Source: Membranipora membranacea (taxonomy: Eukaryota > Bryozoa > Gymnolaemata > Cheilostomatida > Membraniporidae). Taken from it: a stretch of 64,000 nt of DNA. A program made the translations under genes and the position numbers. Shown piece by piece: positions 48,901 through 61,366 of the stretch (its first letter is position 1; the number at the start of each line of letters is the position of its first letter). The notes under the pieces were generated by a model. It was given only the letters and a program-made list of their open reading frames with translations. It was not told the origin of the DNA and searched no databases. The stretch is taken from contig OU612066.1 of assembly GCA_914767715.1 (NCBI GenBank), forward strand, positions 1,183,001 through 1,247,000, given 5' to 3'.

Positions 48901-51900
48901 GCTCTGTATGGTCTGGACCCAGGTGAGGTAGGTTTGTTGGCTTTTCTATATTTCCAATAAGAATCATTACGCTTACTATTGTCTAGGAATTAAAACAACA
49001 AGTAATGGTAAAATCTCCCCCTTTTTTTATCATCTGATCCACAACACAGCTAGTACCCATAAAGCCTCAAACTAATTTCTGCTGATCTTTTTTGTAAGTA
49101 ATCATTTACATATTTATCCAGTTTCTTAGTGTACGTGATATTCAGTTTATCTCTTGTCCTGGTCTAATCTATAGGTGTGGTGGTCTGCGTCTGATCTCGG
49201 CTGGATAGTCGGACATTCTTATATCTGCTATGCTCCGTTATTACATGGTAACACCACTATTATATATGAGGGTAAGCCTGTAGGTACCCCTGACAGCGGA
49301 GCATTCTTTAGGGTTCTAAGTCAGCACAACGTTGCGTCAATGTTTACAGCACCGACTGCTCTCAGGGTAATCAGAAAAGTGGTAAGTATTCTCTACTATT
49401 CTCTCGTATCAAAATTGTATTGTTATGATTGCAGTCATTATTATAATGTATATATGTATGATGATGATGAAGACCCTGAGGTGGGATCACAGTCAGAAGT
49501 TTTCTCTGCTAACCTGTCTAGTTATCTCTTGTTTTTTTAGTACAAACCCGTTTTAATTTCATTTCTTCTTGTTTTAGGACCCTCATGCTGAGGAAGGCAA
49601 GAAATATCTAATACCCAAGTGAGTTTTATTGCAGAGATTTCTGCAATTGTGTTCCCATATTACTTGGTTCCAATTAGCTTTGGAATGAAGCCTTTTTATG
49701 ACTCGTCACTTCATAGTCTATTGGTTTTTAAAACTTTAAGATGAATCGAAAATATGATATTACAGTGTCGCATTTGCATTGCATATTTGTCATGAGAGTC
49801 ATTGAGAATTATTGTGCTTCTCTTGGCAGTTTCCGTAACATGTTTGTTGCTGGAGAGCATTGTGATATAGAGACATCTCACTGGACTCACGAGGCGTTCG
49901 GTCGACGTCCCGTACTCGATAATTGGTGGCAGACTGAGACTGGTTGGGCTATTACATGTACTAATGTAGGGCTAGGCAATAAACTGGACCCACCTCATGG
50001 TGCTACCGGGGTACCTGTACCCGGCTGGAATGGTATGTACTCTTATAGGAACTAAGCTCATTTGCAATTATTGTTAATCCAATCAAAAAGAAAATAACAC
50101 TGTGACAGTCTTATTTACTTGCTTAATCAAACATATATAATGAACTGTATATTCAGCTATGCTCATACAGATCACCGTGACTGTACCACAATATCACCAC
50201 TTAGGGAGATTCACAAGTATACTGATGCAACCAAGACAGTTGATGTTATAAGAATTTACTAAGGACACACTTGTAGCCTAACAGCTGTGTTTTATTTTAC
50301 ATACAGTACAGGTGATAAGACCCGATGGGAGTGAAGCTGACCCACTCGAGCTCGGTAATATCGTAGTCAAGCAGCCTCTACCTCCAGGCTTCGCTGGTTC
50401 TCTCTATAGAAATCATGAGAGATTCGAGGAGTACTTCACTAAATATCCTGTGAGTGACTCACTATTTCACCGACTCTCATTTCACAGATCCGCAAATCTT
50501 TGCCTGTAGTCGGTCTATTCAGGACCTGTTTCTAGTATATGATCTTACCGACATACAGGCTTGAGATGAAAAAAATTTGCACATCGCAGTGAACTTTTTT
50601 GTTCTTCTCTTTTACGCTGGCTTGTATACATTTATTTCCTGTACATATATGTGTATCTGAGTAGTAGTAGTAGTAGTAGTAGTAGACATATCTGTGTATC
50701 TGAGTAGTAGACATATCTGTGTATCTGAGTAGTAGACATATCTGTGTATCTGAGTAGTAGACATATCTGTGTATCTGAGTAGTAGACATATCTGTGTATC
50801 TGAGTAGTAGACATATCTGTGTATCTGAGTAGTAGACATATCTGTGTATCTGAGTAGTAGACATATCTGTGTATCTGAGTAGTAGACATATCTGTGTATC
50901 TGAGTAGTAGACATATCTGTGTATCTGAGTAGTAGACATATCTGTGTATCTGAGTAGTAGACATATCTGTGTATCTGAGTAGAAGACATATCTGTGTATC
51001 TGAGTAGTAGACATATCTGTGTATCTGAGTAGTAGACATATCTGTGTATCTGAGTAGTAGACATATCTGTGTATCTGAGTAGTAGACATATCTGTGTATC
51101 TGAGTAGTAGACATATCTGTGTATCTGAGTAGTAGACATATCTGTGTATCTGAGTAGTAGACATATCTGTGTATCTGAGTAGTAGTAGTAGTAGTAGACA
51201 TATCTGTGTATCTGAGTAGTAGACATATCTGTGCTATGATACTATATAGAGGAGATAATGACAGCCACTATTGTTTTATATGACAGAGTTACTATTATCT
51301 TATCTGACAGGGTTACTATGACACAGCAGACTCTGGTTATAGAGATGAGGAAGGTTATATATCAGTCATGGCTAGAACTGATGACATCATCAATGTAGCT
51401 GGTCACAGGCTCTCCACATCAGCCCTAGAAGAGGTTATCTATTGTTGATATACTGTCTTTGTTATTTGAGATGAGAAGAGTCTATATACATAAATACACC
51501 GCATAAGTGTCAATATTAATATTGCTGATGTGGCATTTCATACATCAGCACCCAAATTGAGAGAGGGCAACTCCAAATTCTAGCTCAGTATACTGTCTAT
51601 TTACAGGCTATAATGGCAGAAGACGCTGTAGCAGAATGTGCTGTGGTTGGTATTAAAGATGAACTCAAGGGACAACTACCTCTCGGATTCTGTGTCATGA
51701 AAAACAGTAAGTTACGTCAACATGATATCTCTTAGGACGTACTGTTGATGGGTAGGAATCATGATAGAATATTTGGTCACCTGCTCTCACTATGTTAACC
51801 TGCAGTACTTATATTTATAAACTCGGTAGGGTTTACCTTAATCTGAAATAATCAGAGTAATCAGAGAATACATTGCTATATTCACAGCGGTAGATGATAA

Positions 51901-52368
51901 AGAAGCGATGACTCAGCACATAGTATCACATGTCAGGGAGACTGTAGGGCCAGTAGCAGCATTTAAACTTGTAGTATTTGTACCTGGACTTCCCAAAACT
52001 AGATCTGGTAAAATAGCAAGAGCCACCCTGGCTGCTTTAGCTGATGGAAAAACATTCAAGGTAAGCAATTCTCAATCAACAAAGCGTCATGCCACTAAGT
52101 ATCAATGTAGTGAACCTTGAACAATATATCGTGCTTCCCCGACTCAATGCAATTAAAGGACAATTCAGTCAGCATAGACTGCTCATTGATGATGACTGGG
52201 TCAAGATTCCATATACTCTCCAGAAGCCGTGATGTCTTCCATTACGGACCGCTTTTGTTTTAAAAGTTAAATTATTCACTTTAGATTCCACCGACTATAG
52301 AAGATGAGGGTGTATATGTACCAATTAAGAAAGCGCTACAGGATATCGGCTTAGCCCCAGAACCTTAA
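45923..52368 (+). CDS. ACSS3: Acyl-CoA synthetase short-chain family member 3, mitochondrial
   Basis: Activates short-chain acids (propionate is the favoured substrate reported for this family) to acyl-CoA with ATP in mitochondria. Thirteen exons: 45923-46167, 46344-46488, 46748-46936, 48425-48559, 48706-48927, 49175-49381, 49578-49618, 49830-50032, 50307-50449, 51311-51433, 51607-51706, 51888-52060, 52285-52368; 669 residues against about 686 in human. Residues 1-38 are rich in Arg, Ser and Leu and lack acidic residues, as in a mitochondrial presequence. ACS-type N-terminus ([20 protein letters not shown]), AMP-binding loop [11 protein letters not shown] (~276-286), [25 protein letters not shown], hinge-region [14 protein letters not shown] and C-terminal catalytic lysine in KTRSGK (K~626). 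All conserved landmarks are present, so it looks functional. The stop codon TAA overlaps an AATAAA hexamer. Confidence 0.95.
47809..48202. mobile_element. 394-bp MITE with perfect 28-bp terminal inverted repeats in ACSS3 intron 3
   Basis: The left end starts CCATAGATTTAAAAACAGTA followed by TAGATAGG; the right end (48175-48202) is its exact complement. Similarity continues imperfectly inward. AATTAA flanks both ends (47803-47808 and 48203-48208), a possible 6-bp target duplication containing TTAA. The interior has no open frame of note. The superfamily is uncertain: TTAA would suggest piggyBac-like, but the adjacent bases do not fit neatly. Confidence 0.85.
50655..51236. repeat. 25-bp minisatellite in ACSS3 intron 9, about 22 copies
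   Basis: The unit contains GTGTATCTGAGTAGTAGACA and then TATCT, repeated nearly perfectly, with GTA-triplet expansions near both ends (about 50660-50685 and 51178-51197). The minus strand is open through the array in all frames, but this only reflects the repeat; it lies between exons 50307-50449 and 51311-51433. Confidence 0.95.
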
Positions 52369-52372
52369 TAAA
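52367..52372 (+). terminator. AATAAA overlapping the ACSS3 stop codon
   Basis: The stop TAA (52366-52368) and AATAAA share two bases. If used, the 3' UTR would be only a few tens of bases. The convergent TMEM143 gene ends 400 bases away, so space is limited. Confidence 0.4.
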
Positions 52373-52628
52373 ATCATATCCTTAAAATACTATTATTCAA
52401 CCAATGTGATTCCTAATCCTAGTCTATGCAAATCAAGTTTCTATGCAAAGATTTCATGATTTTCTACGTAATTTTCTAATCTTTTAGTATATCATATAGT
52501 AGTATTTTTCCGAACGGGTCTTATATGCTTGATGGCATTATTTTTCTCTTCAAATAATTTGTTACACATGCGCTAGTGCATAGTTTGATACCGTATTCTT
52601 GTATGTTTTTTTTTTCAAAATAATGACA

Positions 52629-52634
52629 TTTATT
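52629..52634 (-). terminator. Candidate poly(A) signal of TMEM143
   Basis: AATAAA on the minus strand about 140 bases beyond the stop codon at 52771, within the short convergent spacer. Confidence 0.45.
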
Positions 52635-52770
52635 CACATGTGAGGAAAAAAGCTGTTTGGTAGCAAAAGGCCACTTCTTATACCAAAATAGTCCTAATCA
52701 GTAATCATTCATTCAGGCAAACTCTCGCTCATTGTGAATATTGGAGTTCAAAAATTTTGATTATAAGTAA

Positions 52771-55700
52771 TCATCTAAATTTTGGCATGAATCTACTTAT
52801 GGAGAATTTACTGACTGGCTTGCTGTGAGCGGGTTCTGGTTTAGACCTGTCATATCCCTCAGTTACATCAGAATCTTCTGCTCTAGTTAGTATAGAGAGA
52901 GGAGTCTGAGGTAACAGTCTATGAGCAGCTTCTAATGGTAACACTGATAGTACATCTGAGACGCCTCCTGATTTACGGGAAAGTATCCCCACCTGTAATG
53001 AAATCATAACGTCATGATTAACATTATAATAAGGCTTATCTGTGAATATATTAATGCTTTGCTCATAGGAGATCACAGACCACTAGGTTCGGAGACACCA
53101 CTGCAAACATTTTCAGAAGTCTGCTGACCCTATATCTGATGTATAAGGTAACATGATGTAAGTAGTTATGCTCTCCTCTACGGGAGAAGGCAACTCTTAA
53201 TTTGAGCTAATTGTGCCTCTGAACAAGGGGTTTGTCCCAAACTCCCTACTCCCCAGTGTTAGATTTAAAATACGTATATATACCCCCATTTACCTTTTCT
53301 AAAATGTCGACAGATTCGGCGGCATCAAACTCTACAGTAGCACCAGTATTCTCATATATCCATTCCTCTATTGTGTTCTCCAGAGCAATGCTTGTGATAC
53401 CTCCTGCCATTAAAATCATCATGCATAATTTGATACAACGGATTTGGCATTCAGTGATTTATAGTTGTCATACTTGAGCCTAAGAAGTATTCAGCAGTAA
53501 TGAAGGGGACAGGTTGAGTATCACAATATCAACAACAACTTGATGATTGTATTATGGTCAGGTCTATTTGTATATTATAGGTCAATGATAATAGATGTAA
53601 GATAACATTGATATTAATGTGTGAGATGTGGCCACAATGTGATGGACACTTCTCACAAAGAGTATTAAAGAAAATGAAATGAAGCCTGCTTATAGCATAC
53701 CAATGAAGCCGCTTAAACTGAAATCATAACATATAGATACACACCTGAGAGCTGTTCAGCAGAGGAGATATTATCTAGTCCTTGTGTTTTATTTAGAGCT
53801 TGTAGGAAGGTGTAGGTAAGCAGAGCCTCTTTAAAGCTTTCATCTTGAGCTCGATCTACCACCAGTGTGATCAATCCTCTGTTATTAGCTATGTTGTTAT
53901 TGTATAGTACATCATTGAGCCCAGCCAGATATGCGTTCTTCTTATTCTTATATGTCCAGTAGCCTCTCAGCCCGATAAGACTTGTAGTTCCAGCGAAGAC
54001 CAGAGGCCACACCACTGCCATCTTAGCCAGAACAGTAACAGTTTTAGCCAAGATTCCAATACTGGCCAGCACAACAGATGTGGTCATAGTTAGACGATCA
54101 AATCTACCAATGCTAACATGTCTGACAGGAAGCAGCTTCTCAAGGTCGTTTGACCGGATCTCTTTGAAGGCTTTCAGCGTGAGTTTATCATTCTTCCGAA
54201 GCCTTACAGCTGCGATGACTCGTTTGTAGACGATTTCAGATGATTTGATTGGCTGACGTCTGATGACTTTAGATAACCTCTGTGTGAGGGAGTGAGACTG
54301 GACTACGGTCTCACGTCCTAGCACCCAGTACTTCAGAACATCATAATCCTTCATATCTACAGCCACCTGCAACAACCGTATAAACTTATAACATCACAGA
54401 GATGAGCGTATTACTGACAGGGGGTAGTGATTGTAGAATTACTATAAAAATTTTAAAATAATAGATACCCTGATGCTGTCAAAACAATATATTAGGGGGA
54501 TAACTTTTAAGAAAAGTATTCAATTCACTAATTTGACACTTTTGCTGAGCTATCATTTCAAAATAGTATCAATCATTAAATAACAGTAGTATACCTACCC
54601 TGACTCCCTCATGTTTCTCCCGCTCGGTGAGTCTAGATTGGACCTCCAAGTCAGGCAGCTCATAGAAGTTTGCTTTCTCCATGACCTGAGCGAGACGCTG
54701 AAGCAGCCAGAACTCATTATCTAGTCTGTCCTTCCTGGAGAACTCACGAGTGCTCACTGTGTCCTTATCAGGACTTATCGGATCAAACAGTTGCTGGAAA
54801 GTTCAAGGTTGACAGAAATTAGCCATGTAAATCATGAGTGAACGAATTCATAGAAATAGGGAATTTTTCAAAGTTATGTATGACATTATTGATCCTGAAG
54901 TCGACTGCGGTTTTTACGGTTTGTGTCCGATGCAATCTGCATATTTACAGTATCAATATATAATAGTTATGACAATTAACGATAAGTACAATAATAATAT
55001 CAATACCAGTCAAGGAAGTGTCGACCTTTATAGCTATTGAGATATATGATCTCCACCATAATCTATACATAAATTCTCCATGATTGAGAGACTGTTGAAA
55101 CGAGCCGAATAAATATCAATGAAGCTTATACTTTACTCTACACCCAGGTATAGTTTGGACAGCAGTATTAAGGGTGATACTAATGTAGTGAGTTCCTACC
55201 TTGAGTTCCTGTAGAGTAGCTGAGTATCTGCTGGATATAACAGCATCTAGAGACAGAGCAAACTTCTCAAACTGTTTCCTCTCAGAGTCTGTAAGTTTCT
55301 CTGTATCTTGTATTAAATAAGATACTGTAGTTCTCCTAGTAAGAGGTATAAATCTCTCCCTGTATCATAAAGTAATCAATAAGTTAGCTCACTCCGAAAC
55401 AGCAACATCGGATAGAAAATAATATCAGTAGGCCTATGTGTGTACCGAACAATGTACAAAATGTAGGCTGGGGTAATCAGTTAGGATGGGGCTGACATTC
55501 TATGTCAGATTATCGCTGTCACTAAGCTCAAATTCCTCTCAACTCATCTACGCATTCTCTTCTCCTTTATGATCTTATGCAATGATTTATTTAGCAATGA
55601 ACAGGCAATGTTTAATGACAATAATGGCTTTATGCATAGACTCACCTATAGAGATGATCATGCTGCTCAGCGAGGTTCCTATTCTCCACATTGATTGGTT

Positions 55701-56164
55701 GAACCGTATCCAGCAGTCTGGTGGTAGTACACACCCGTCTCTGAGGGGTGGCAGACTGAAACACACACACAGAACAGATATATTTGTTAGCTAGTGTATA
55801 AAATGAACATTGCATTCACTTGTATCTTTCAGAAATCACAATGAAAATAAGGAATTGAATTTACAACCTGACTCAAAATGATATTATGCGCTAGCTAATA
55901 TTTTGTTCACCTATGCTGTTACATTTGACGTGTGTTCAAAAGTATTGAAACTCTGATAAATAACATAATTTAAATTTAGTAAAACAACCACAACATAAGT
56001 CCAATTCCTATGAACTCAACATGGTTATCCCATGCAACCTAGTTGGAGGTCCTCACTGGTATAGAAAGGAAACATATCTAGAATTGTCCTCAAATCATAA
56101 CATACAGTTTGCTCACCTTAGAAACAACTCGGTATAGAGTTGTGATCTTCTTATAACGCATCAT
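52771..56164 (-). CDS. TMEM143: Transmembrane protein 143 (DUF3754 family)
   Basis: Two-span membrane protein, reported as mitochondrial; biochemical role not established. Seven exons in coding order: 56117-56164, 55646-55755, 55200-55359, 54599-54793, 53745-54366, 53294-53403, 52771-52992; 488 residues against about 459 in human. Recognised from RERFIPLTRR (near 54), LFDPISPDKDT, YKRVIAAVRLR, LKAFKEI followed by LEKLLP, and the late RAQDESFKEALLTYTFL block. Two hydrophobic segments at about 264-282 and 285-303 are followed by LRGYWTYKNKK. The N-terminus (MMRYKKITTLYRVVSK then TPQRRV) is basic and lacks acidic residues, consistent with mitochondrial import. The first exon is short; the start is the first of two adjacent ATG codons. 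Convergent with ACSS3. Confidence 0.9.
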
Positions 56165-57107
56165 AATCTCAGAGTATCGAAAGATTTAATTTGTGTGGAT
56201 GGTTGGATGAACCAACAGCATCTCATTCAAACTTCAATTACCCTGTGAAGTAAAAAGGCTAATTCTCATTAATTTGAAGCCATCGCTCATGCGAGATAAC
56301 AAGAATTATCATAATAGTATGTGTATATTCAGGCATGTCATGGACAAGTAGTTAACTTACATGAATGCTCTTGGCCAGAAAATATTGCCACTCAAAAGAT
56401 GTCTGACAGCAAATTCACCTATTTAATCAAAATTTTACCGTCTATCCAGATAGGGGACGGTTTTATAGGTAAGCACAGATAAAAGCTATCAACAGCCTAG
56501 CAAAATTCACTAGACATTTTATACTGAACTGATGATTAATTTTTCATATCATCACTCATATCTAGTCTAGACAAACCCCCGCCAGCAGTAGTTAGAACAG
56601 TCTGGCAGGACCAGGAAGTGTAATCTATCAGAAACCAGCCAAGGGCTATGCACATGTCATACTAAAAGGCATTTTTTATCAACCACAACAGTAGAAGAAA
56701 ACATATCTATGGTGTTCAAAACTGCAAAGGGGATGTAGTACACACGCTTCCAACCTAAGAGTCCGATACACTCGGGTCTAAACAAGGCGCACATGGACTG
56801 CCAAATTTACAACACTCACAGTGTGCAATCATAACATTTGGGGCCTATGTTCAGGATCCCTCAATCAACCTAGCCAGTCTGCCCAGGTATTACCCCGGCT
56901 TGTCATGCAAGCCCATGTAATGCTGATGGCATACAGCATGTAAGGGAACCTTCTTTTGAAGAAGTTTATATTTTGAGCAGGCTCAAATCCAAGGTCAAAT
57001 CAAAGGCCTTAATTATATGAGGTATTTAGCATTGTTTATTCTTAGTATCATTTTACAACAGATTGATTATTAAGTTCTATCCTTCATTAGGCTACAGTCA
57101 ATGTTAA

Positions 57108-57215
57108 AAAAAACTTATGCCGTTCTGAATGGACGCTGGTGACGGGTATTGTAAGACATGTGTCAGGTGCTGTATGGGATATGTCTTACAGCACTCAAAG
57201 CCTTTTAAACATTGT
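57108..57215 (-). repeat. Dispersed repeat, copy 2
   Basis: On the minus strand it contains TATCCCATACAGCACCTGAC, CATGTCTTACAATACCCGTC and CCATTCAGAACGGCATAAG in the same order as the plus-strand copy near 45340-45465. It is clearly homologous but diverged, hence an older dispersed element. Confidence 0.6.
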
Positions 57216-57291
57216 TGCTTGTGCTACTACTGTAGGTGTAAGACAAGACAAGACTGAGCAATAAGGGTGCCTTAGGGCGAGGCCGCCATAT

Positions 57292-57441
57292 TCGGCGCAA
57301 AGTTTCTCTCAGTTTGCAGGCAGGTCGGAACACACCAGGAGCGTTAATTGAGCCAAGTAGTCAAGAGGCTGCAGCAAGACTCGTACCCGAGATTTCCAAC
57401 GCTTGCGCTCAAACCAACTGAGCTACCTCCTACTCCCGTTT
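57292..57441 (-). repeat. tRNA-derived SINE, copy A
   Basis: On the minus strand it starts with a tRNA-like head: A box GTAGCTCAGTTGG, then B box-like GGGTACGAGTC. The body ends TTCCGACCTGCCTGCAAACT, matching copy B at 60289-60447. The acceptor stem is not preserved, so this is not a functional tRNA gene. Confidence 0.75.
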
Positions 57442-58019
57442 GTATTGTTCCTATTGATTCCCTCTGCCGTGCGCCTGTCTGAGTGTTGGTACTACAGTAC
57501 AACCTGCTCCTTGGGCATATATTGATTCTAATTTTCAAGAGCTCCATTACAAAATAAAGTGAAGTTCAGCTGTGAAGACACGGTTACCTCTGAGTTTTCA
57601 AGCTTGCAAGCCAGGACAACAGACAGTACAGTAACAGTAAAATCTGTATCACTTTGTCAATATTTGAAGGGTTTGTGAGTAGACATGTTCCCACACTACA
57701 TATAAAAGTGGTGTCTTGGGGTTGGTCGATACTGGACATTGGTAAAGTAAAGGCATGCAAGTCCCAGGGGCCCATGCATAGTTACAGTAGTACTGTAGTA
57801 GTAGTGGGTGGTGGATGCAGGGGACTCCTTCCTTGCTCCTTGGTGGTGGTAGATAGAAAATGTGGTAGTCCTATGGATTGCATCCACATGTTCATCTCTC
57901 ATTGCACACTTAGGATTGCTGACAGGCCTTTAACAAGTGCGTATTTGCAGCCCTAAGCCTAAGTTGTTATATGAAAAAGATATTTATACATTTTGTTATT
58001 AAAATTTTCTATTTTTTTA

Positions 58020-58090
58020 CTCAAAACCGGTGTTTTGAACCCAGGTTCCTCATGAGTAGTGGACACTCTCCAGCCCTCACTGATTGAAGT
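58020..58090 (-). repeat. tRNA-like SINE fragment
   Basis: On the minus strand GGGTTCAAAACAC resembles a Pol III B box, preceded by GAGGAACCT. It is short and decayed. The call rests on the B box and the abundance of similar remnants nearby. Confidence 0.35.
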
Positions 58091-58829
58091 GTATGAAAAA
58101 GGAAAATTAATCTAGGGCTAGTTCCCATTCAACTTTTGTACCTCCACATCCACAATACGACTGTACTGACTTGGTAGTTTTCCCCTCTTTTCAAGCGGGA
58201 GACAACTGCCAGAAAATCCCTGTAAGTTTCAAATATTATTATTCAGATGGAGTGGAATAAGCCCAATTATCTCAAAAGGCCTCTTTTTTGTTTAGTTTCA
58301 AAATAAGGTTAGATGGAAGTGGATGCTAGCAAAAAAATAAACAGCAACAGGGCCGCATTTTGAATCAACACCTCTAGCTCGAACTCAACAGCCTAAGAGT
58401 TTTCTCTAGAATAAGAGATAAATCAGAAAAAAAAACTTCATTTGTTGTAGATTCATTCTTGTCACCTTTATCAGTCTAACGGATGCTTGTCTATTTTATA
58501 CACTTCATCCGAAAATATGAATGCCTCACACATAATTAAATGGATTGTCTAATGCAAGTGGTTTGCAATCAATGACTTTCTGACCTATGCACAGTTTACA
58601 GAGCGATATCACAATATTTTGAAATCAAATATAAACTTTGGCCTCGAGAAACTATCTGCCTTGGTTGATAAATCTAAATGTGCTACAGCATAATAAGAAC
58701 ACGTTTGTCCTCTTTTATCTAGTGTCAGAATTATATTGCAAAAGTTCAGGTTTTCATTCATTGGGGAAATTCGGATTTCTGTAAATTACTCTAAAACACT
58801 GGTATGGTGTACATTAGGAGGGTGGAGGA

Positions 58830-58925
58830 GGCTTGAACAATCAACCTTAAAATATCTCCTAGTGGGACTCAAACCCACAACAGTGAATAGCAAGCACAGT
58901 AACCAATTACGCCATCTTGCCATCC
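58830..58925 (-). repeat. tRNA-like SINE head
   Basis: On the minus strand a tRNA-like order is visible: GGATGGC, A box-like TGGCGTAATTGGTTA, then B box GGGTTTGAGTCCC. The 5' and 3' acceptor halves do not pair, so a SINE head is more likely than a tRNA gene. Confidence 0.5.
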
Positions 58926-60288
58926 CCAAAAAATAATGGGTTGAGGCCGCTAGTTAGCAAGCCTGCAGTTCACTTCTCACAGTCCTGCACTCACATCTCA
59001 CAGCACAGTTCCTTCTACCATCACCACATTATGCAACCAGCGTACATGTTAGGGTTATTGATCTCACATGGCTTATTGCTGAAACCCCTTGTAGTGCTTT
59101 TAGCCTTCTGTCAAGCTTTCTAGCAAATCTTCCGATAACAATGACTATAGGGCACATATCGAGTGATAGTGAGCTCAGTCTCAATTAGATGCTGTATAGG
59201 AAATGCGAATGCGCTTACTGCAGATGTTTAATCGATGTGTTTGATCAATGAACTCCCTTGAGAGTTCTTTGGTTTGATGACACTGTCCCTTACTCACCTA
59301 GTTTAATCAATTATGAGTATATATAATATGATTCTTCCACACTCTCGATTCCATTTAATCTGAAGAAATACGTTGTATGTGTTAATATGTTCTGGTTTCA
59401 TGTGTAACAATGTTGCAATGCTCTGTATGTTCCATATTGGCTGTATTTAAACATTCTGTCTCAACTTTGGGTTTGTGCTTGAACAAAATATATGAATGAA
59501 TGTTGATTTGACCAGGGAGAATGGTCCCTCAATTGATTTGACCATTCTCCCAGTATTTGCTGGCAGCCTCAGTAAAGTCACTAGTCAGCATAAAAGAAGA
59601 TGCGACTTTGAATGTCAATGCTTTTGTAATTAATACGTTTTGGGAGACCCTGTTTTTACAGGATGACATCAAGTCAGAACTTCACTCTGATATTGAAAAA
59701 ATTTATACCAAGAATACAAAAAAAGCACAACGGTATGGTTTTCTATGTTACTCTGAATACCAAGCAATCGTCCTCTCTTTTTACATGAGAGGATAACCCT
59801 TGGCTGGTAATAAAAATTGCATGAACCTAATAACATTTATTTCTGTCGGTGAATGAATATGCATGTATCTGTGTAGGGTGTTGATATTGAGCAGTGGCCA
59901 AACTGTACATGTACTGGGATATCTCATAGATATCAATCATTTCTAAAGAATGATCAACTTAATCCCACACAACAAATCCTGGCTATGTTCCATGGTTATA
60001 CATGGTGAGTAAATATCCTTGGGTTATGCTCACAACACAGAATCCAAACCCCTGCAGCGAATAAATTCTTAATTCTCCCTGAACTTTTATTCATCGAAGC
60101 TAAGGCACAACAGAAAATTTTTATCTGCAGCACAAGTTTACCCCGCCTGATTAGTTTTGGGGGCACACAAGATGCTACATAAACTTCTCTCACTGTATCT
60201 CCACCTAATCTATGTGAGTACATATTACCTTGTCACTTTATCACATGCCATCCCGGAGCATAGGCGGCGAAATATCAACTGTCTTATA

Positions 60289-60447
60289 GGCGCGCCAGGT
60301 TGCTCTCTGTTTGCAGGCAGGTCGGAGCACACCTGGGGGCCAACCAAACATCCGTAGTGGATGGACTGCAGCTGGGTTTTGAACCCTAGACATTCAATAT
60401 TTGCATGCTGGTATGGCGCTCTAACCGACTGAGCCACCTCTTACTAA
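60289..60447 (-). repeat. tRNA-derived SINE, copy B
   Basis: On the minus strand: A box GTGGCTCAGTCGGTTAGAGC, B box GGGTTCAAAACCC, and a body ending CTCCGACCTGCCTGCAAAC, shared with copy A. This copy has the better-preserved head, so the family is probably derived from a tRNA with a standard D arm. Confidence 0.78.
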
Positions 60448-60684
60448 TATGAGTCATGATAGGAGTAAGCCACTCCTAATCTATTTTTTAGCCATTAGTG
60501 ATAGACTAAGCTGGGACCTGCAGCCTTCATAACATATTATTGAGTGACCAAGTTAATAGAGCTGAGACCCTTTTGATTTCACCCTCTTAACTTGAAAGCT
60601 GGAAGGATTCTGTCTTCTTTCCAAATCTCCACACATAACGATACCCAGAAAAGATAGTCATTATATCTCTTAACACATGATTTT

Positions 60685-60752
60685 GCTTTGTATACATGTA
60701 CGGATACTTTGTATACATGTACGGATACTTTGTATACATGTACGGATATTTT
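60685..60752. repeat. 21-bp tandem repeat, three copies
   Basis: The unit ACTTTGTATACATGTACGGAT is repeated three times with at most one or two changes; each unit contains the palindrome TGTATACATGTACG in part. Confidence 0.85.
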
Positions 60753-61125
60753 TACTTTACTCACTTTACTTTTTCTTAGTTGGACGATGTAGGATGATGA
60801 TCACCTTAGGATGTCCTTCACCTTAGGATGTCCTTCTCGTATCCGAACCTCTGGTAGACAAAGGCTTCTCCATTTATTATCTGTTTCTGCTGAGAGACTG
60901 ATCTCTACCAAATGATGTTCTCCTCTTGTAGGTTTTTTGACAGTATTCGTGAATCTTAATCTGAGTCTGCCAGTAATATGAATACTTTTACAGACTTGTG
61001 AAAGAAGATTTGTTCATAGTGATATTGTTGGACGATATTATATACTTATTTGTATATATCTATACAAAAACAGTTGTTCTAACGAGTCACAAATGCATCT
61101 ATAACTTGTTTTTTCCTCTGGTACC

Positions 61126-61366
61126 AGAAATATACAAAAGGGCGGGTATCGAGGTGTTGGGCCTTAGTGTTTTAAATACCTTCCGCTGCCACCACCAGAG
61201 GGAACAAACTTGTTCTATGGGCATCAATGTTTATGATGAGTTACCCGAGACTTATAAAAACCTATATTATCACTTGCATTGTCGTTTTTGGGCCTGGAAA
61301 CATTGCTATCATCACATGTATAGGACTTTAATTAGCACAGTGATAAGATATCGAGTACTTGTGTAA
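61126..61366 (+). pseudogene. Possible fossil of a non-LTR retrotransposon reverse-transcriptase C-terminus
   Basis: An open stretch ends the frame at 61366 with GINVYDELPETYKN followed by aromatic and basic residues. It resembles the GxxxYNxLPxxIKN pattern common near the C-terminus of RT proteins of non-LTR elements. No RT core (FADD) is present upstream. The assignment is weak; it could be chance. Confidence 0.25.

Noticed and set aside
50532-51226. Three long minus-strand frames of about 190-210 residues
   Set aside because: They only translate the 25-bp minisatellite, which has no stop on that strand; they lie in an ACSS3 intron.
59557-59796. 79-residue open frame with a mildly protein-like composition
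   Set aside because: No similarity I can name, no signal or domain, and no adjoining exon; insufficient support for a gene.
60289-60447. Functional tRNA gene on the minus strand
   Set aside because: A and B boxes are good but acceptor and anticodon stems do not pair, and the body is shared with another copy, so it is a SINE.
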